NCBI GenBank assembly: GCA_963691655.1
Contig: OY829328.1
Span: forward strand, 81,658,400-81,722,399
DNA: 64,000 bases
DNA from: Toxonevra muliebris
Lineage: Eukaryota; Arthropoda; Insecta; Diptera; Pallopteridae
Reading direction: 5' to 3'
A program made the translations under genes and the position numbers. The notes beneath the pieces are model-generated. The model saw only the letters and a list, made by a program, of their open reading frames with translations, was not told the origin of the DNA and did no database searches. This document shows, piece by piece, positions 25,720 through 36,959 of this stretch; the first letter of the stretch is position 1, and every line of letters starts with the position of its first letter.

Positions 25720-28700
25720 CTGAAAATTATAATTCTTAATTAGTTATACAGTATTTAAATAAAAAGATTGTAAGCCGAAATCTCGAAATCAATCAATATT
25801 AAAAAAATTCGTGAAAAACATTTAAGCGTCGATTTTATTTATTTATTTTTTTTTTTTTTGCCTGCGTTATCGTGACTTGAAGCTGAAAGATTAGGCAGAT
25901 GAAGTTCTCAGATCGGAAACAAATTTTGCTTTGATCAGAAAAAGAGACTCAAAAACGAATCGTTCTCGAATAAATGCTACAGGATTGAGATTATAATTTT
26001 TGCTGTCCGCAAGGCCACAATTAATTTTCTAGATCAAGAGAGATCTCCCATGGACCCAAGTGAGACTGACAATGCAATACTATCATCACTGAGCTGTGAG
26101 ATTTTTGGGATAATTGATAACAAAGTAAAAGTTTTTCTCCATTTTATTTACTAAGGTCATCCAAAATTGCATGAAAAAACATCTGAGTGATGGCCAACTA
26201 TTTATCAAGTTTCCTTAGGTTCTGTCCTCAAGTGTTGTCTAATACTACTGCCACCAGAGACTGTTGTTCTAGACTGTAGCTGATAGACTTGTTTCTGACC
26301 TTCTCTTTCTTAACCCTTTCGGAACCATAAGAAAACCAGAGGATATAGCGCAAAACCGAATCCAGATTCGTATTCTCTGACCTCCATTTCTTGTAACAAT
26401 TTTTTATCAAAACAGACATTTCGTCTCACTGAAGGCCTGAAATTTCATGGGTCACCGGTAACCCAGTAGTCTGCAATGGGATTTTTTTTACGAACATTGT
26501 CCGTACATTTTTATTTAGTATTTTTTTTTTAAGATAGACAAAGTTATTAAGCATTAATTCTTAATTTAACCATTTCTTGACCGTAAGGAAACGATAGGGA
26601 GAGGATAGAGCGAAATAGAGGCCAGGTTTGCATTCTTTGACCCCCATTTCATTGTAAAAAGGGTTCTAAAAAAGTTTTCATTGCAGATCTTAGGTTCACC
26701 GGTGACCCATAACAAAACTTGAATTTCCAAAAAAATAAACAAAATTTCAAAAAATTTGGCCAATCATATTTGAGTAAATTTTGTAAAAATTGTGAGCGAT
26801 TGAAAATAGATAAAAAAAATATATTTTTTTTTTTGTACTTTAGGTCACTCTGGTGCCATCAATTAAGTGGCAATTCCAAGCTTTTTTTTAATAATATCTA
26901 AAGCGCAAACAATTATCTTTTCATCGAAAATAAATTTATTAAAAGAGATGGAATAGTTTTTAAGTAAACTGAAAAAAAGTATTTTGGATCACAGGTGGCC
27001 AATGGTCCCGAAAGGGTTAACCGCAGGATTTAGATGTATCTTACACAAGTAAGTCGTTTTTACTTATTTTTATGTAACCCGCAAGCTGTTTGTGGGCCTA
27101 GACCTAATGTTCTCATATATTAGTATACTATCTTTTTACAACAGCAATTTTTAATCTAGCCAGCCAAGAGGTAAAATCACTTTCTTCATCCTATCCAAAA
27201 CTGGAAAATCTGGGAATGTTAAGAATTTTTTTTTTTGGATATCACCGCACCCTAATATGACCTGAAAATTTTTAAAACAGGGTCGCATAAAGTCTTGTTT
27301 AGGAAAAGTAAATCACCAACCCGAGTTTTTTTCGTAGCACAAAAATTGCCGAATATGAAGGATTTACGAACATTTTCTTAAATATCTCCTAAGCCGAAAC
27401 AGTTCAAACCAGAATAAAGAATTCCAAAAAATCCACTGCCAAAAAAATATCATCTCTATCCGAACTTTTATCTTTGTTAGAAGTAGCCAACTAATTGATT
27501 TCTCATAAATGAAAATATTTCCGAAACAACTCAAAACAGAACAGAAAACTCCTTGAAAATCCGTTGCAAAAAAATTGCATCTCTCCTCAAACTTGTTTCT
27601 GTGTTACACTGTGTTATTAATTCAACTTATAGATTTCTTAAAAGTTTTTAACAAGATTTGGAAGAACATTGCCAGTCAAAAACTATTCAAAATTTTTCGG
27701 GACACTTTAACTAGCCATAAATGTTAAAAACCGGAAAAATAATAGCGTCTAAAAGTTTATACTTATTTAGAAGAGCACAACGAATATATTTTGTTCGAAT
27801 AGGTATACGCGGGGCTAACAAAAGTTCGCTTAGTTGGTAACGCTGAACAAATTTTCGGCAAATCAAAGAATGTCAGATGTTTTGGCATAGCATTGCGACA
27901 TTTCATTTTAAGTTTCACTACAAACGGTCAACATGAAGACAAGAAAAAGCCTCTAGAAGTTCCACCCCCATCAAACATGCTTTGATTCGGTTTGCCATTC
28001 TTGAAGGATTTTAGAGCAACCTCAGGCCTGTGAATAGCATACGGACAGTATGCACCATCGTTTGTGATCGTTTCGAAGTGGTTCCGGAGATTTCAGAGCG
28101 GACATTTTTCTGTGAAGGACGAATATCGTGAGGGTTGCCCAAAATTTTCTACTGTTGACGTATGTGTGGCTCTGGTGAAGTCCAAAATTGACAAAAATCC
28201 AAGATTGACCCAAGAAATGATTGCTGAGGAACCGGGCTTGCCATACCATAGATAAACGAAGAGATCAGTACGATGGGTTCCTCAAATTTTAACTGATGCT
28301 CAAAAAGAGGAGCTTGTGTGCTTTCCCCAATAATTTCTTCAAAAATTAAAAAATCGAAAGCCCAGCACCTTCAATTAAATTGTAACAGGAGTTGAAGTTT
28401 TGTTCTTCAAGTAAGGTACAGAGCCCAACCAAGAGCCGTTGGTCATTGAAGCTTAGAAAAGGCTAATCCATTCATTACAGCCAAGCAGCAGAGATCAGAA
28501 ACTGTACAGATGGTATCCACTAAATGGTATACTGAAATCTGTTTACCACAAGTTTTCGAAAACTTGTTGGAAAACCAGAAAAAAGATTAAATGTTCCGCT
28601 ACTTTTTGCTCACACTGCTGAAAAAACAAAGAAATTCGTTGCGTTTTCAGGGATTGAGGAAATTCATCTAGCACCGTATCAGCATCGGAGCTAGCGCCAT

Positions 28701-30833
28701 GTAATTTCTGGGATTGATGCAAAAAAAAAAAAACTGAAAAAAAAAATTTTAGAAGAAACGTCTTCTGCAATAATGAGGAGTGAATTAATGCAGTTAATGT
28801 CGAAGTTGCAAAGCTAAAAAAAAAAAATTTTAGGGACCATTTTTCATAATGTATCTACCGGCTTCAAACATGTATAGAAATTAATGGCAACTAATTTTAA
28901 AAACGATGAAGATTAAAGTTATGAAATTAAAATTGTTTTTGACCTTTTCCTGGCAACCAACTAAGCGAACTTTTGTTACGCCCCCGTACAGGTTACGAAA
29001 ATATCGAAATTTTCATCAAAATGATTGAACATCGGATAACGTTAATCGGTGCCGCAAGCGATCAAGATTAGTTCAGGTTGTTGGGGCTGTTTGAAAAGAA
29101 TACTCGAGTTATATTGTGGATATTTTAGAAATTAAATTGGAATTATAAATTTTAATCAACACTTTCAAAAGTTCTGGCCTGAGTGTGTTCTTCGACAGGC
29201 ACTTAAAAAAAAAAATGGTTTTGAATTTTTTTGTTTGTTTTTTTTCTTGTTAAAAATGTTGTAAAAACTAATAAAACGTGTAAAAAACATAAAAAATAGA
29301 AAAAACAATTTTTTCTCCTTGTAATGAATATTTTTGAGAAACTAGGTCGAAAAAAATTTTTTTTTACAAAATTTTTTTTTTGTTGAAAACGTTGTAAAAA
29401 TTCATAAAACGTATAGAAAACACAAAAACTCTATAAAAAAAAATATCCATGTACATATCCCCCCTTTGTGAATTTTTTGAAAAACCTAAGTCGAAAAAAA
29501 TATTTTTTTTCAAAATTTTTTTTTTGTTGAAAACGATGTAAAAACTCATAAAACGTGTAGAAAAAACAAAAATCGAGAAGAAAATTTTTTCCATGTACAT
29601 AAGCCCCCCTTATGAATTTTTTGAGAAACTTAGGTCGAAAATTTTTTTTTTTTTTTTTTGTTGAAAACGATGTAAAAACTCATAAAACGTGAAGAAAAAA
29701 CAGAAATCGAAAAGAAAATTTTTTCCATGTACACAACCCCCCTTATGAATTTTTTGAAAAACTTAGGTCGAAAAGTTTTTTTTTGTAGTTTTTTTTTTTT
29801 GGTTGAAAACGTTGTAAAAACTCATAAAACGTGTAGAAAAACAAAAATCGAAAAGAAAATTTTTTCCATGTACATAAGCATTTTTTGAAAAACTTAGGTC
29901 GAAAAGTTTTTTTTTGTAAAGTTTTTTTTTTTTTGTTGTTGAAAACGTTGTAAAAACTCATAAAACGTGTAGAAAAAACAAAACATAATCGAAAAAAAAA
30001 TTTTTTTCCACGTACCCCTCACCATTTTTTAAAAAATCATCGATATCACAGAAGTTCGACCTGACCCAAAAAAAAGTTTATAGATTCGTGATGCGCATCA
30101 AAAACCACTCCAGAAAATCCATATGAGAACTCAGAATTTTTTTTTGGGTTTAATAGTGTAATTTCTTTATAAGGTGTTTTTTCAAAATACTGAAAATTTA
30201 AAAAACTTTCCGCTAAGAAATTTAAAAAAAAAACTGGCAAGCAGGCCAAAATTTGTATCCTTTCGACCGAGAATGTCGTTTCATTTTTTCCGCCTGCATT
30301 TAACTGAATGAGTGATCACTGATGGGGAACCGTAGCGGTTTCCAAAACGATCGTCTGATCTGCTTGTTCTATGACTTTTGGTTATTCTTTTGGCATTATT
30401 GTTCATTTAAGTCTATTTATTTAAATAATTAATCTAAAATATGAAGAGCCAAATTTGGAAGAATTTTTTTTTTTTTTTTTTCAAATTAAAATATTAAAAG
30501 TTTAACTTTATTAATGCCCTACATTTCGATTTTTCTCCATTATTTTAAAAATTATTGCCAGTTGTTAATAGTTTTGAATGTCGATGTTTTGCATACGAAT
30601 TATACACTTTCATGAAAAACAGTGATCCTTCGAAGGGACAATTAGGTATTAAATTCATTTTTCATGCCTGAAACTATTATTACACATCAGTGTTTATGTC
30701 TTTTTGTTTTCACCTTATAGTCAGTCCAGATTTGTGAGGTAATGCCGCCAGTTAATAGAATTGAATCACCAAAATCCACGGCATCAATCACAAGAAGTGC
30801 AAATGCACCAAATACAAATTTTGTAAATAACAT
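24802..30833 (-). CDS. Cathepsin L-like pseudoprotease, catalytic Cys replaced by Gly (exons 30714-30833, 24802-25719)
   Basis: The spliced product is 345 aa with one phase-0 intron of 5.0 kb. It has a hydrophobic N-terminal signal (about 1-18), an I29 propeptide (W36-x-x-Y-K, FNYN...LKHN, LEVNQFSD at about 82-90), a Pro/Ala-rich linker (about 100-125) and a papain-like domain. At the active site the sequence reads NQGTLCNSGWAYA. The oxyanion Gln (139), Cys22 equivalent (143) and Trp (147) are kept, but the nucleophile position (146) is Gly. The His (289, in GSHYMVVIGYG) and Asn (311, in WLVQNSFG) remain. One of the three usual disulfides appears lost. The frame is intact over 1 kb with TATA and polyA signals, so it is a maintained gene. 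It cannot act as a cysteine protease; binding, decoy or regulatory roles are inference. Confidence 0.9.
26301..27020. mobile_element. TTAA-flanked element with CCCTTTCGG termini (piggyBac-like MITE)
   Basis: The left end reads TTAACCCTTTCGGAACCAT. The right end, read inward on the other strand, is TTAACCCTTTCGGGACCAT, i.e. 19-bp ends with one mismatch. TTAA followed by CCC is the signature of piggyBac-type transposons. The interior (about 720 bp) carries repeated blocks containing TCACCGGTRACCCA (about 26451 and 26697) and no transposase. It lies in the intron of the pseudoprotease gene. A related, inverted copy lies at about 42155-42735. Confidence 0.65.
27808..28986 (+). mobile_element. Decayed mariner element with TIRs and TA target duplication
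   Basis: About 1.18 kb. The ends read CGCGGGGCTAACAAAAGTTC and CGGGGGCGTAACAAAAGTTC (inward) and continue to match for over 30 bases. Both are flanked by TA. Inside on the plus strand lie mariner transposase phrases KWFRRFQSGHFSVKDE and NPRLTQEMIAEE (28085-28235), then RWVPQILTDAQKEELV. The first catalytic block reads TGVE where TGDE is expected, and frameshifts are frequent, so it is inactive. Confidence 0.8.
29230..30010. repeat. Six-copy tandem repeat, about 138-bp unit
   Basis: The phrase GTAAAAACTCATAAAACGTG recurs at 29261, 29394, 29538, 29672, 29814 and 29950 (intervals 133-144), each in the same context of a T-run, GTTGAAAACG, and a CCATGTACATA...CCCCCTT segment before the next T-run. 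Copies 2-6 are the most alike and copy 1 is the most diverged. It lies in the pseudoprotease intron. Confidence 0.9.
30011..30713 (-). other. Remaining pseudoprotease intron sequence
   Basis: No transposon domain or conserved element recognised between the tandem array and the donor of exon 1. Includes a T-run at about 30465-30480. Confidence 0.5.
30714..30833 (-). CDS. Pseudoprotease coding exon 1 (signal peptide, propeptide start)
   Basis: Forty codons from ATG at 30833, ending ...IWTDYK at the donor AAG|GTGAAA. I chose this Met because it opens the hydrophobic signal. Longer upstream frames only read a poly-A tract. Confidence 0.85.
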
Positions 30834-30942
30834 TTTCGTTTCACCGCACACAAATTGTTTTTTTTTTTTTTTTTTTAATTTCCTCACACTAAACCCAAGT
30901 AGACTGTAAATTAAACTAATGTAATTATTCACAATTCATGCG

Positions 30943-30950
30943 TATTTATA
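30943..30950 (-). promoter_or_regulatory. TATA box of the pseudoprotease gene
   Basis: TATAAATA on the minus strand within CATATAAATACGC, about 110 bases before the start codon, which predicts transcription from about 30910-30920 and a 5' UTR of roughly 80 bases. Confidence 0.55.
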
Positions 30951-31263
30951 TGCCAAAAATTCTATTAATGTTAGAAATAATTTCTCCATGTTCTTTTTAG
31001 GTTTTGTTGGTTCTTATGTCTATGTAAATAGAAAATGGTTGTAGATATAATAATAAAAAAAAAAAATCTAATCTATTTTGTCATTGAAAATGTTATTTTT
31101 TTTTTTGGAAGTTTATTGCAATATGATCATATCATGACAATAATTGTATATAATTGCTATATGTATGAAGGTATACGATAGCTAACGGTAAACAAAAACT
31201 TTCGCAAGAATTGTGCTAACAAAATTTCCAAAAAAAAAAAAAAAAAGTGTGAATTAATATTGT

Positions 31264-31325
31264 GGTACTATTTACAAACTATCTACATATGTATTTATCT
31301 ATGTATGTATGTATATATGTATGCT
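31264..31325. repeat. 62-bp direct repeat, copy 1 (uninterrupted)
   Basis: Runs from GGTACTATTTACAAACTATC to TATGTATGCT. The same sequence follows immediately at 31326 but is split there by the element at 31333-31595. Confidence 0.8.
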
Positions 31326-31332
31326 GGTACTA

Positions 31333-31595
31333 CCCAACGGGCCCGATTGTCAGCAGCTCGCTTGAGGAGTAAAAGGTCAGCACTTGTTGTTTTTGTTTTG
31401 TTAACGACCACTTGCTGCCGAAAAGCAATCGTTTCCGAATCAAACAACGACAAGATCGTCGTAATTTCATAGGGTGGCCAGACTATACTTTTTTATCGTT
31501 TTCAAACCGAAATATTCAGTAATCTCATCTCAGCGCCTACAGCTGACTTGTCAGCACTCCGAAAGGCCTTTTGGAGTGCTTTTTTCCCCGTTGGG
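31333..31595. mobile_element. 263-bp MITE inserted in the second copy of a tandem duplicate
   Basis: The ends are CCCAACGGGC and CCCAACGGGG (inward), each flanked by TA (31331-31332, 31596-31597). The left flank GGTAC-TA and the right flank TA-TTTACAAACTATC together rebuild the uninterrupted neighbour at 31264, which shows the empty site and confirms the TA duplication. GC content is higher than the surroundings. No coding capacity. Confidence 0.8.
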
Positions 31596-32495
31596 TATTT
31601 ACAAACTATCTACATATGTATTTATCTATGCATGTATGTTTATATGTATGCTTATGAATATCTATTATGCATTCATAGAAACCAAGGAAGAGGGTTTTAA
31701 ATGACTGTAGCCTCACTCTAAAAGTTATTCATAAAGATTATTTTAATTCATAAAAATTAAAAAAAAAAACTGTTATATTTTATCTTTTGACTTTTAATTC
31801 AGCCCCTCCTACAAGAAGTTGCTATCTATGACCCTGAAATTTTTGGGTAGGTATATTATTTATGTATGGATGTACTTACCCAGATAAAGTCATAAATGCT
31901 TGCATGTGCCCACCTTTATAATTTTAACGGAACAGCAGGTGTAATTCCTTGAAGTTGTTAAAGTTTTGGCAAGATATTCTATTCTTTAATGCATAGCTCA
32001 TTTCTTTTGAAGAGATTTGTCTTACCCAGCAAAGCGATAAGATAAATTTAAAGCCATAATAATATTAGTAGTTAATATTATTATTTTTATATATGTATGT
32101 ATATATATTTTGTTTTATTGTATTCCATTGTTAATTTTAAATTCCTACTAACCCAATTTCATTTTATGCACGAATTGAAGTGAGAAATATTTCAATAGAT
32201 TCAAGAATAAATTTAATTTGAAAAATATTAAAAATATCACTGGTTTACAAGATTTTTTAACCAAGCGCATAGGTTCTATTTCTTGAGATAATTTTTAATG
32301 TTGAAAACAAAAGGTAACAAGGTTCTGAAAATGGATTCTGATAGAAATCGAGAAAAAAAATTATACGGGTCTCGGGGTTTTAAAAGTTTAGGGCTAAATT
32401 TGTTTTTATTTTTTTACTCGGGCCTAAATTTTACCCATTTCTAACAGATTAAGTATAATAAACTATAAGAAAACTTGTTAGTTTTGCATCAAAGA

Positions 32496-32710
32496 TTGTT
32501 TGTATGTTTAGCAATTTATAGTAGAATTTTCTGTAGAATATTTTCCTCTAACCTATTAACCCTTTGTCGCCCAGATTTATGGGTCTTTTTCGCCATTTTT
32601 GAAAAAAATTACTTTTTTGACCCATTTTGAGGGTTGATAGAGGGTTAATATGTTCAAGAAATATGTTGCCCATCGAATTTTACTATAGGTCACTGAACAA
32701 TAAAAATTTG
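32496..32710. mobile_element. TTAA-containing foldback repeat, copy 1
   Basis: The core TTAACCCTTTGTCGCCC ... GATAGAGGGTTAA (about 32557-32648) is bordered outward by pairing arms of the type TATAGTARAATTT...CATATTAA. Two further copies lie at about 34780-34965 and 48035-48215. Confidence 0.55.
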
Positions 32711-33608
32711 TAAACTGGTTTTCAGTAAAAATTTGTCACCTTTTTATACGTAGTGAAAAAATATGTGGTTAAAAGTATTTTCTAAACTAAGAATATATTT
32801 TATATTAATATAAATATTAATAATTTCTATTAATTCTACATTACAACATTAATTTTTCGCGCGACAATGATTCGATTATTTTTTGAAATAAGACACTGCC
32901 CTGATCAACTACTCAGTTTTACGGGGAATTCAATGTCACAGTAGGATGCTGATGGATTTTGAAGATTAGTTTCTTCCCTAGAAATGCTTCAACTATTTTT
33001 GTCTGTGATTTATTCGTTATGAAAAGCAGAATGATTTCATCAACAACCTTCCCCCCCCACCACCCCAACTCCGCTCAACACCAGTCATTTCTAAAACACT
33101 GCCCTCTGGCAAATGCTTATCTCCTCTCTGACATATATTTAATACGTGTAAATTGAGAGATGTATGAAGAACATTTTTACCGAAGAAAATAGGTCATTAT
33201 TCCATATGAACACTTCTAGAAATAATTTGTACTAGAAATCTCTAAAAAAAAAGGGTAAAAAGGGAGGTAAAGGTTTTCTAGTAAAGTGAAACAAAATGTT
33301 TAACTTTTCATGAACAACCACTTTGCCTCAGACATCAAAGTTCTAGGAGTTCATTTTACACCGATTTCAATGGAAAACAGAATTATCATCAACAAAAATT
33401 AATAAATACTAATTTATTCTTCTGTGTAGTACAAACTTTTTATAAATCGTTGCCATTTCCAAATATTACTAACAAGTTCCCGAAAAATTCCTATAAATAG
33501 CTAAAAGTTTCTGTAAATCACTAAAAAAGTGGCATTGCCGTGTTTCCATGTTAAAAATGCCTTCGAACCGAATCAAGTTTCGCATGGACTCTTTTGAAGT
33601 AATTGACT

Positions 33609-34241
33609 TATACCCTATTCACACGGAGCCCATATTGAGTAAGTTCGGCACTCAATTTCAATTTAAATTTGTAGTCATTCACACGGAGTTTTTCTTTCTC
33701 TTACGCAATTTCGTAAATTACATATGGAAAGTTTGGAGAGAAGGCATAAAATGTTTTTGTGAGATTCAGCAGTTTCGTTTTAATTTCTGTACTTGTCACC
33801 ACAAAGCCCTCTCTACGCAACTCCAAAGCCAATATATGACCGTTCTTCCTTTTCCCACGCAATTCCGCTATTTTCCCCGGCCATATCTCCGCCAAAAGTT
33901 GTTCTGTTCTTTGGGACCACACACTTTTTTCCTGTACCTTCTTTTTTCCATTGAAAATAAATAAATGTTTTATATTTGGCAGTGATAGTGATGTGTTTGT
34001 CATCGATTTTTCTGCCAATACTTATCGATTGACAGAATTGTTTTCGGATAGTAGCGCATTTTTAACACAATTTCAACGAAATTGAACAAGGCAACTCAAT
34101 TTCAACGAAATTGAGCAAGGCAACTCAATTTCGTTTGGCATTTATTTCAATAGCGAAATTGAGTACTTTCAACTCAATTTCAACTGAAATTGAGAAGAAG
34201 CCGAAATTGCTTAATTTGAGGTCCGTGTGAATAGGCTATTA
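33609..34241. mobile_element. About 630-bp TIR element with CAATTTC/GAAATTG subterminal repeats
   Basis: The left end contains CCTATTCACACGGAGCCCAT and the right end, read inward, contains CCTATTCACACGGACCTCA. A second ATTCACACGGAG lies at about 33677. Near the right end the palindromic word pair CAATTTCAACGAAATTGA recurs several times (34065-34190), with GCAAGGCAACTCAATTTC duplicated. Such subterminal words are typical transposase-binding arrays. No transposase is encoded, and open frames here are fortuitous. Confidence 0.65.
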
Positions 34242-34779
34242 AGCAGGATATAGCTAAACTTTCAAACCATTCATTTTCTACTCTCCCAAACTTATCGTAA
34301 CTTCTATAAGATTTGTAAACGAATTTTAGCTGCGATACAAAGTTTTCTTCATATCAGTTAAATATTTCTAAAATTTCTTTTATTTCGGCGAAAACTGCTA
34401 TCGGTTTTGAAAGTTTATCTAGAGGAAGATTGTTAAATCTTCGGGTAAACAATTTTGCCTTAATTTGTAGAATAGTGTATCAATAATACGGAGTTGAATG
34501 ATACATTAGTATGTGCTAATAGTTACGCACTCTTTCGTCGTTGACCGCAACAATGATTAACATATTGAGCATATGAAGAAAATACTCGTAGATTTGCATA
34601 GCTACAATACTAAAACATGTGAAGTTATAGAGACAAAAACTATACAAAGTCATGGTCGCTGTAGCATAGTATTTGCTATGCTGGAGTGTTATGCAGGGTG
34701 TCTGGGTTCAATGCTTTTTTAATTTTTGCTCGTGTTAATTCAAAAACCAAAATTACACGTTTCTGATGTTTGGTAACTT

Positions 34780-34965
34780 ATAGTAAAATTTTATGAGCAA
34801 CATTTTTGTAGAACATATTAACTCTCTGCGAACTTTCGCAATGGGGTAAAATAGCGGTTTTTCTTGAGAAGTGCAAAAAATACCCATAAGTGATGGAGAT
34901 AATGGGTTAACATATTCCAAAAATATATTTTACATAAGATTTTACTATAAGGTGCCGAACACATA
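34780..34965. mobile_element. TTAA-containing foldback repeat, copy 2
   Basis: Arms TATAGTAAAATTTTATG and CATAAGATTTTACTATA pair around a core that starts TTAACTCTCTGCGAAC and ends AATGGGTTAA. Aligns block by block with the copies at 32496 and 48035. Confidence 0.6.
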
Positions 34966-35559
34966 AACTTAACAAGGATTTCTTAGGTTTTATTTATACC
35001 GACTACCTCAGAAATGGTAACTCAATAAATAAATATTTATATTAAAGTTTTTTAAAAAACTATAAACATATATTTAATTCAGAACATATCGAAGAGTTAT
35101 ATATACATATAGCGATTTTTCAGAATTTTAGAAAATCGTTCACGACTTTTTATACGCTTTGATTTAAAAATTCGTTAGGGTGTGAATAATTTTTTAGAAT
35201 ACCTGTGCCTATATCTTATATATTTTTATTTAAAACTCCCCATGTGTTATAAAGTTAGACATTGACGGCCCGTACATAGTCCTGAAAACCAGAGCTGGGA
35301 GGTAATGATCACTTTTGTAATATAATTACTCATGAAGTACCATTATTGAAAAGTATAATTTCTCCAATTGGCTTCAAAATTGTTTGAGCTATGCCCATTA
35401 CTTAATGCAGAGTATAATTAAGTCGACTTGATGAACAACAAAGCTTTTATATATCTTCAGTTAAGCACATAAAGAGCTTTTTTGTTTAATTAAGTAATTA
35501 TACTACTTATAAATACTGTATTTTTTTATCATTCAATAACAGACTTCACTCAGTGAAGG

Positions 35560-35690
35560 TAAAGTCTCAATTGATTGCAAGACTTCAAACCAATTTAAAA
35601 TCATGACTTTGACTTCAAACCAATTTGAAGTCATGACTGTGACTTTAAACCAATTTGAAGCCATGACTGCAACTTCAAGTATACTGTGAA
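35560..35690. repeat. Three-copy 30-bp palindromic tandem repeat
   Basis: GACTTCAAACCAATTTGAAG-type units start at 35581, 35610 and 35640, each followed by TCATGACT. Each unit is itself nearly self-complementary (CTTCAAACCAATTTGAAG). Related words continue less regularly to about 35890. Confidence 0.65.
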
Positions 35691-36099
35691 GTCATGTGTA
35701 AGATTGTGACTTATTTGCATTGAAGTCTCAAATTGATTGCTTTAATCAATGAACAGTCATTGAATTCAAAAAGACTGGTGACTTAATTTTTTAAAGTCAT
35801 AAGTCTCAAGTGAAATCAAAGACTGTAATCAGAAAACGTAATTCATTTGCAGTGACTTCAATGAATGCAGCTCGAAATGACTGCAATCTTTTACAGCTTT
35901 GTTGACGGGCTAGATTAAACCATTTTTTTTTTTAATGTTTAGCCGATATTTTAGGCAATTTCCATTTAAATTTATAATAAATAAAAAATTTTATAATCAA
36001 AAACACTCAGAATTTTTTTTTCGCTTTTTACTTACTTGCTTTCCCTTAAAATAAAATACCACTCGTTTTATTTTTTATTTTTTAATAATAAGTAGGTAC

Positions 36100-36113
36100 T
36101 TTATTACTTTATT
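36100..36113 (-). terminator. Tandem polyadenylation signals of the active cathepsin L-like gene
   Basis: Two AATAAA hexamers on the minus strand (36108-36113 and 36100-36105), about 135-145 bases past the stop codon. Confidence 0.55.
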
Positions 36114-36247
36114 CTAAATAAAATAAAACTAAAAAAAAGTGCAAACTATCACAATATGTACATAGTTAAATAGTATGTAAGTATACTACCAGACTTCCCG
36201 ACTCAACACCTGAACACACTCCTCCAAGCGTATTAAAGCGTAAACAC

Positions 36248-36959
36248 CTACAGTACTGGATAACTGCATTCGCTTGCAATACCGCAAAAACTATTATGAT
36301 TCCGTAGTAATTTCATAAAACCATTTTCTCCCCAATTCTCTGAATAGGAATTTTTTATAATCCAATAATCTCTGCCGCGTTCAGTTCCATAACCAACCAC
36401 AACCACTGAATGATTAACATCTTCCTTATTACATTCATCATCATCGTAAATACCACCTAAATATTGATGAAATGAAGTGGGTGAACCATTCATTGTGCAA
36501 GCCAATGGACCCAATGTAGCAATAACTTCTTTCATTTTTTCTTCGTCTCCAGGTTTAATAGTTGCATAATCACGAATTTGTACCCCATTGCCGGTGTCAT
36601 TTCGATGACATTGTCCATCCATTTGCGTATACGGGTAATTTTTTTCAACTGATACTCCATGCTCACGTATATACTCGAATCCGTATTCTTGGAAACCACC
36701 ATCACAACCGGAACTACCATAGCTTCCACCACCACAATCAACCAGATTTTGTTCAGATAGTGGTACTAGAAAACCTGTACGCCGGAAGAGATGTCCTTCT
36801 AGAGCACCAATTGCAGAGAAACACCAGCAGGAACCACAAGAATCACCCTGGAATTTAGCTGGCGTTACACCGCCTTTCAGACGCCAATCAAACGATTCCG
36901 GGAGGTTGGGATTGTTGGATTTTTTTGTTGCGAAATTCGTATGCTGAGAGGTGAATGTT
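36248..36959 (-). CDS. Active cathepsin L-like gene, exon 2 (mature protease)
   Basis: The acceptor ATTTTACAG precedes 36959. The frame is open with no Met until residue 223, so Met-based prediction misses the half carrying Cys154. It encodes residue 111 to the stop at 36248-36250. Confidence 0.92.

Noticed and set aside
31268..31651. Element with an unusually long 59-bp target-site duplication
   Set aside because: Closer reading shows a pre-existing 62-bp tandem duplication with a TA-flanked element inserted in the second copy.
33548..33964. 138-residue open frame and a 105-residue frame opposite it
   Set aside because: Both lie largely inside the 630-bp TIR element, have no recognisable domain and cross its left end.
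34640..34720. tRNA-like look: hairpin AGCATAGTATTTGCTATGCT followed by GGGTTCAATGC
   Set aside because: No acceptor stem, no proper A box and wrong arm spacing; probably chance or an old tRNA-derived repeat.
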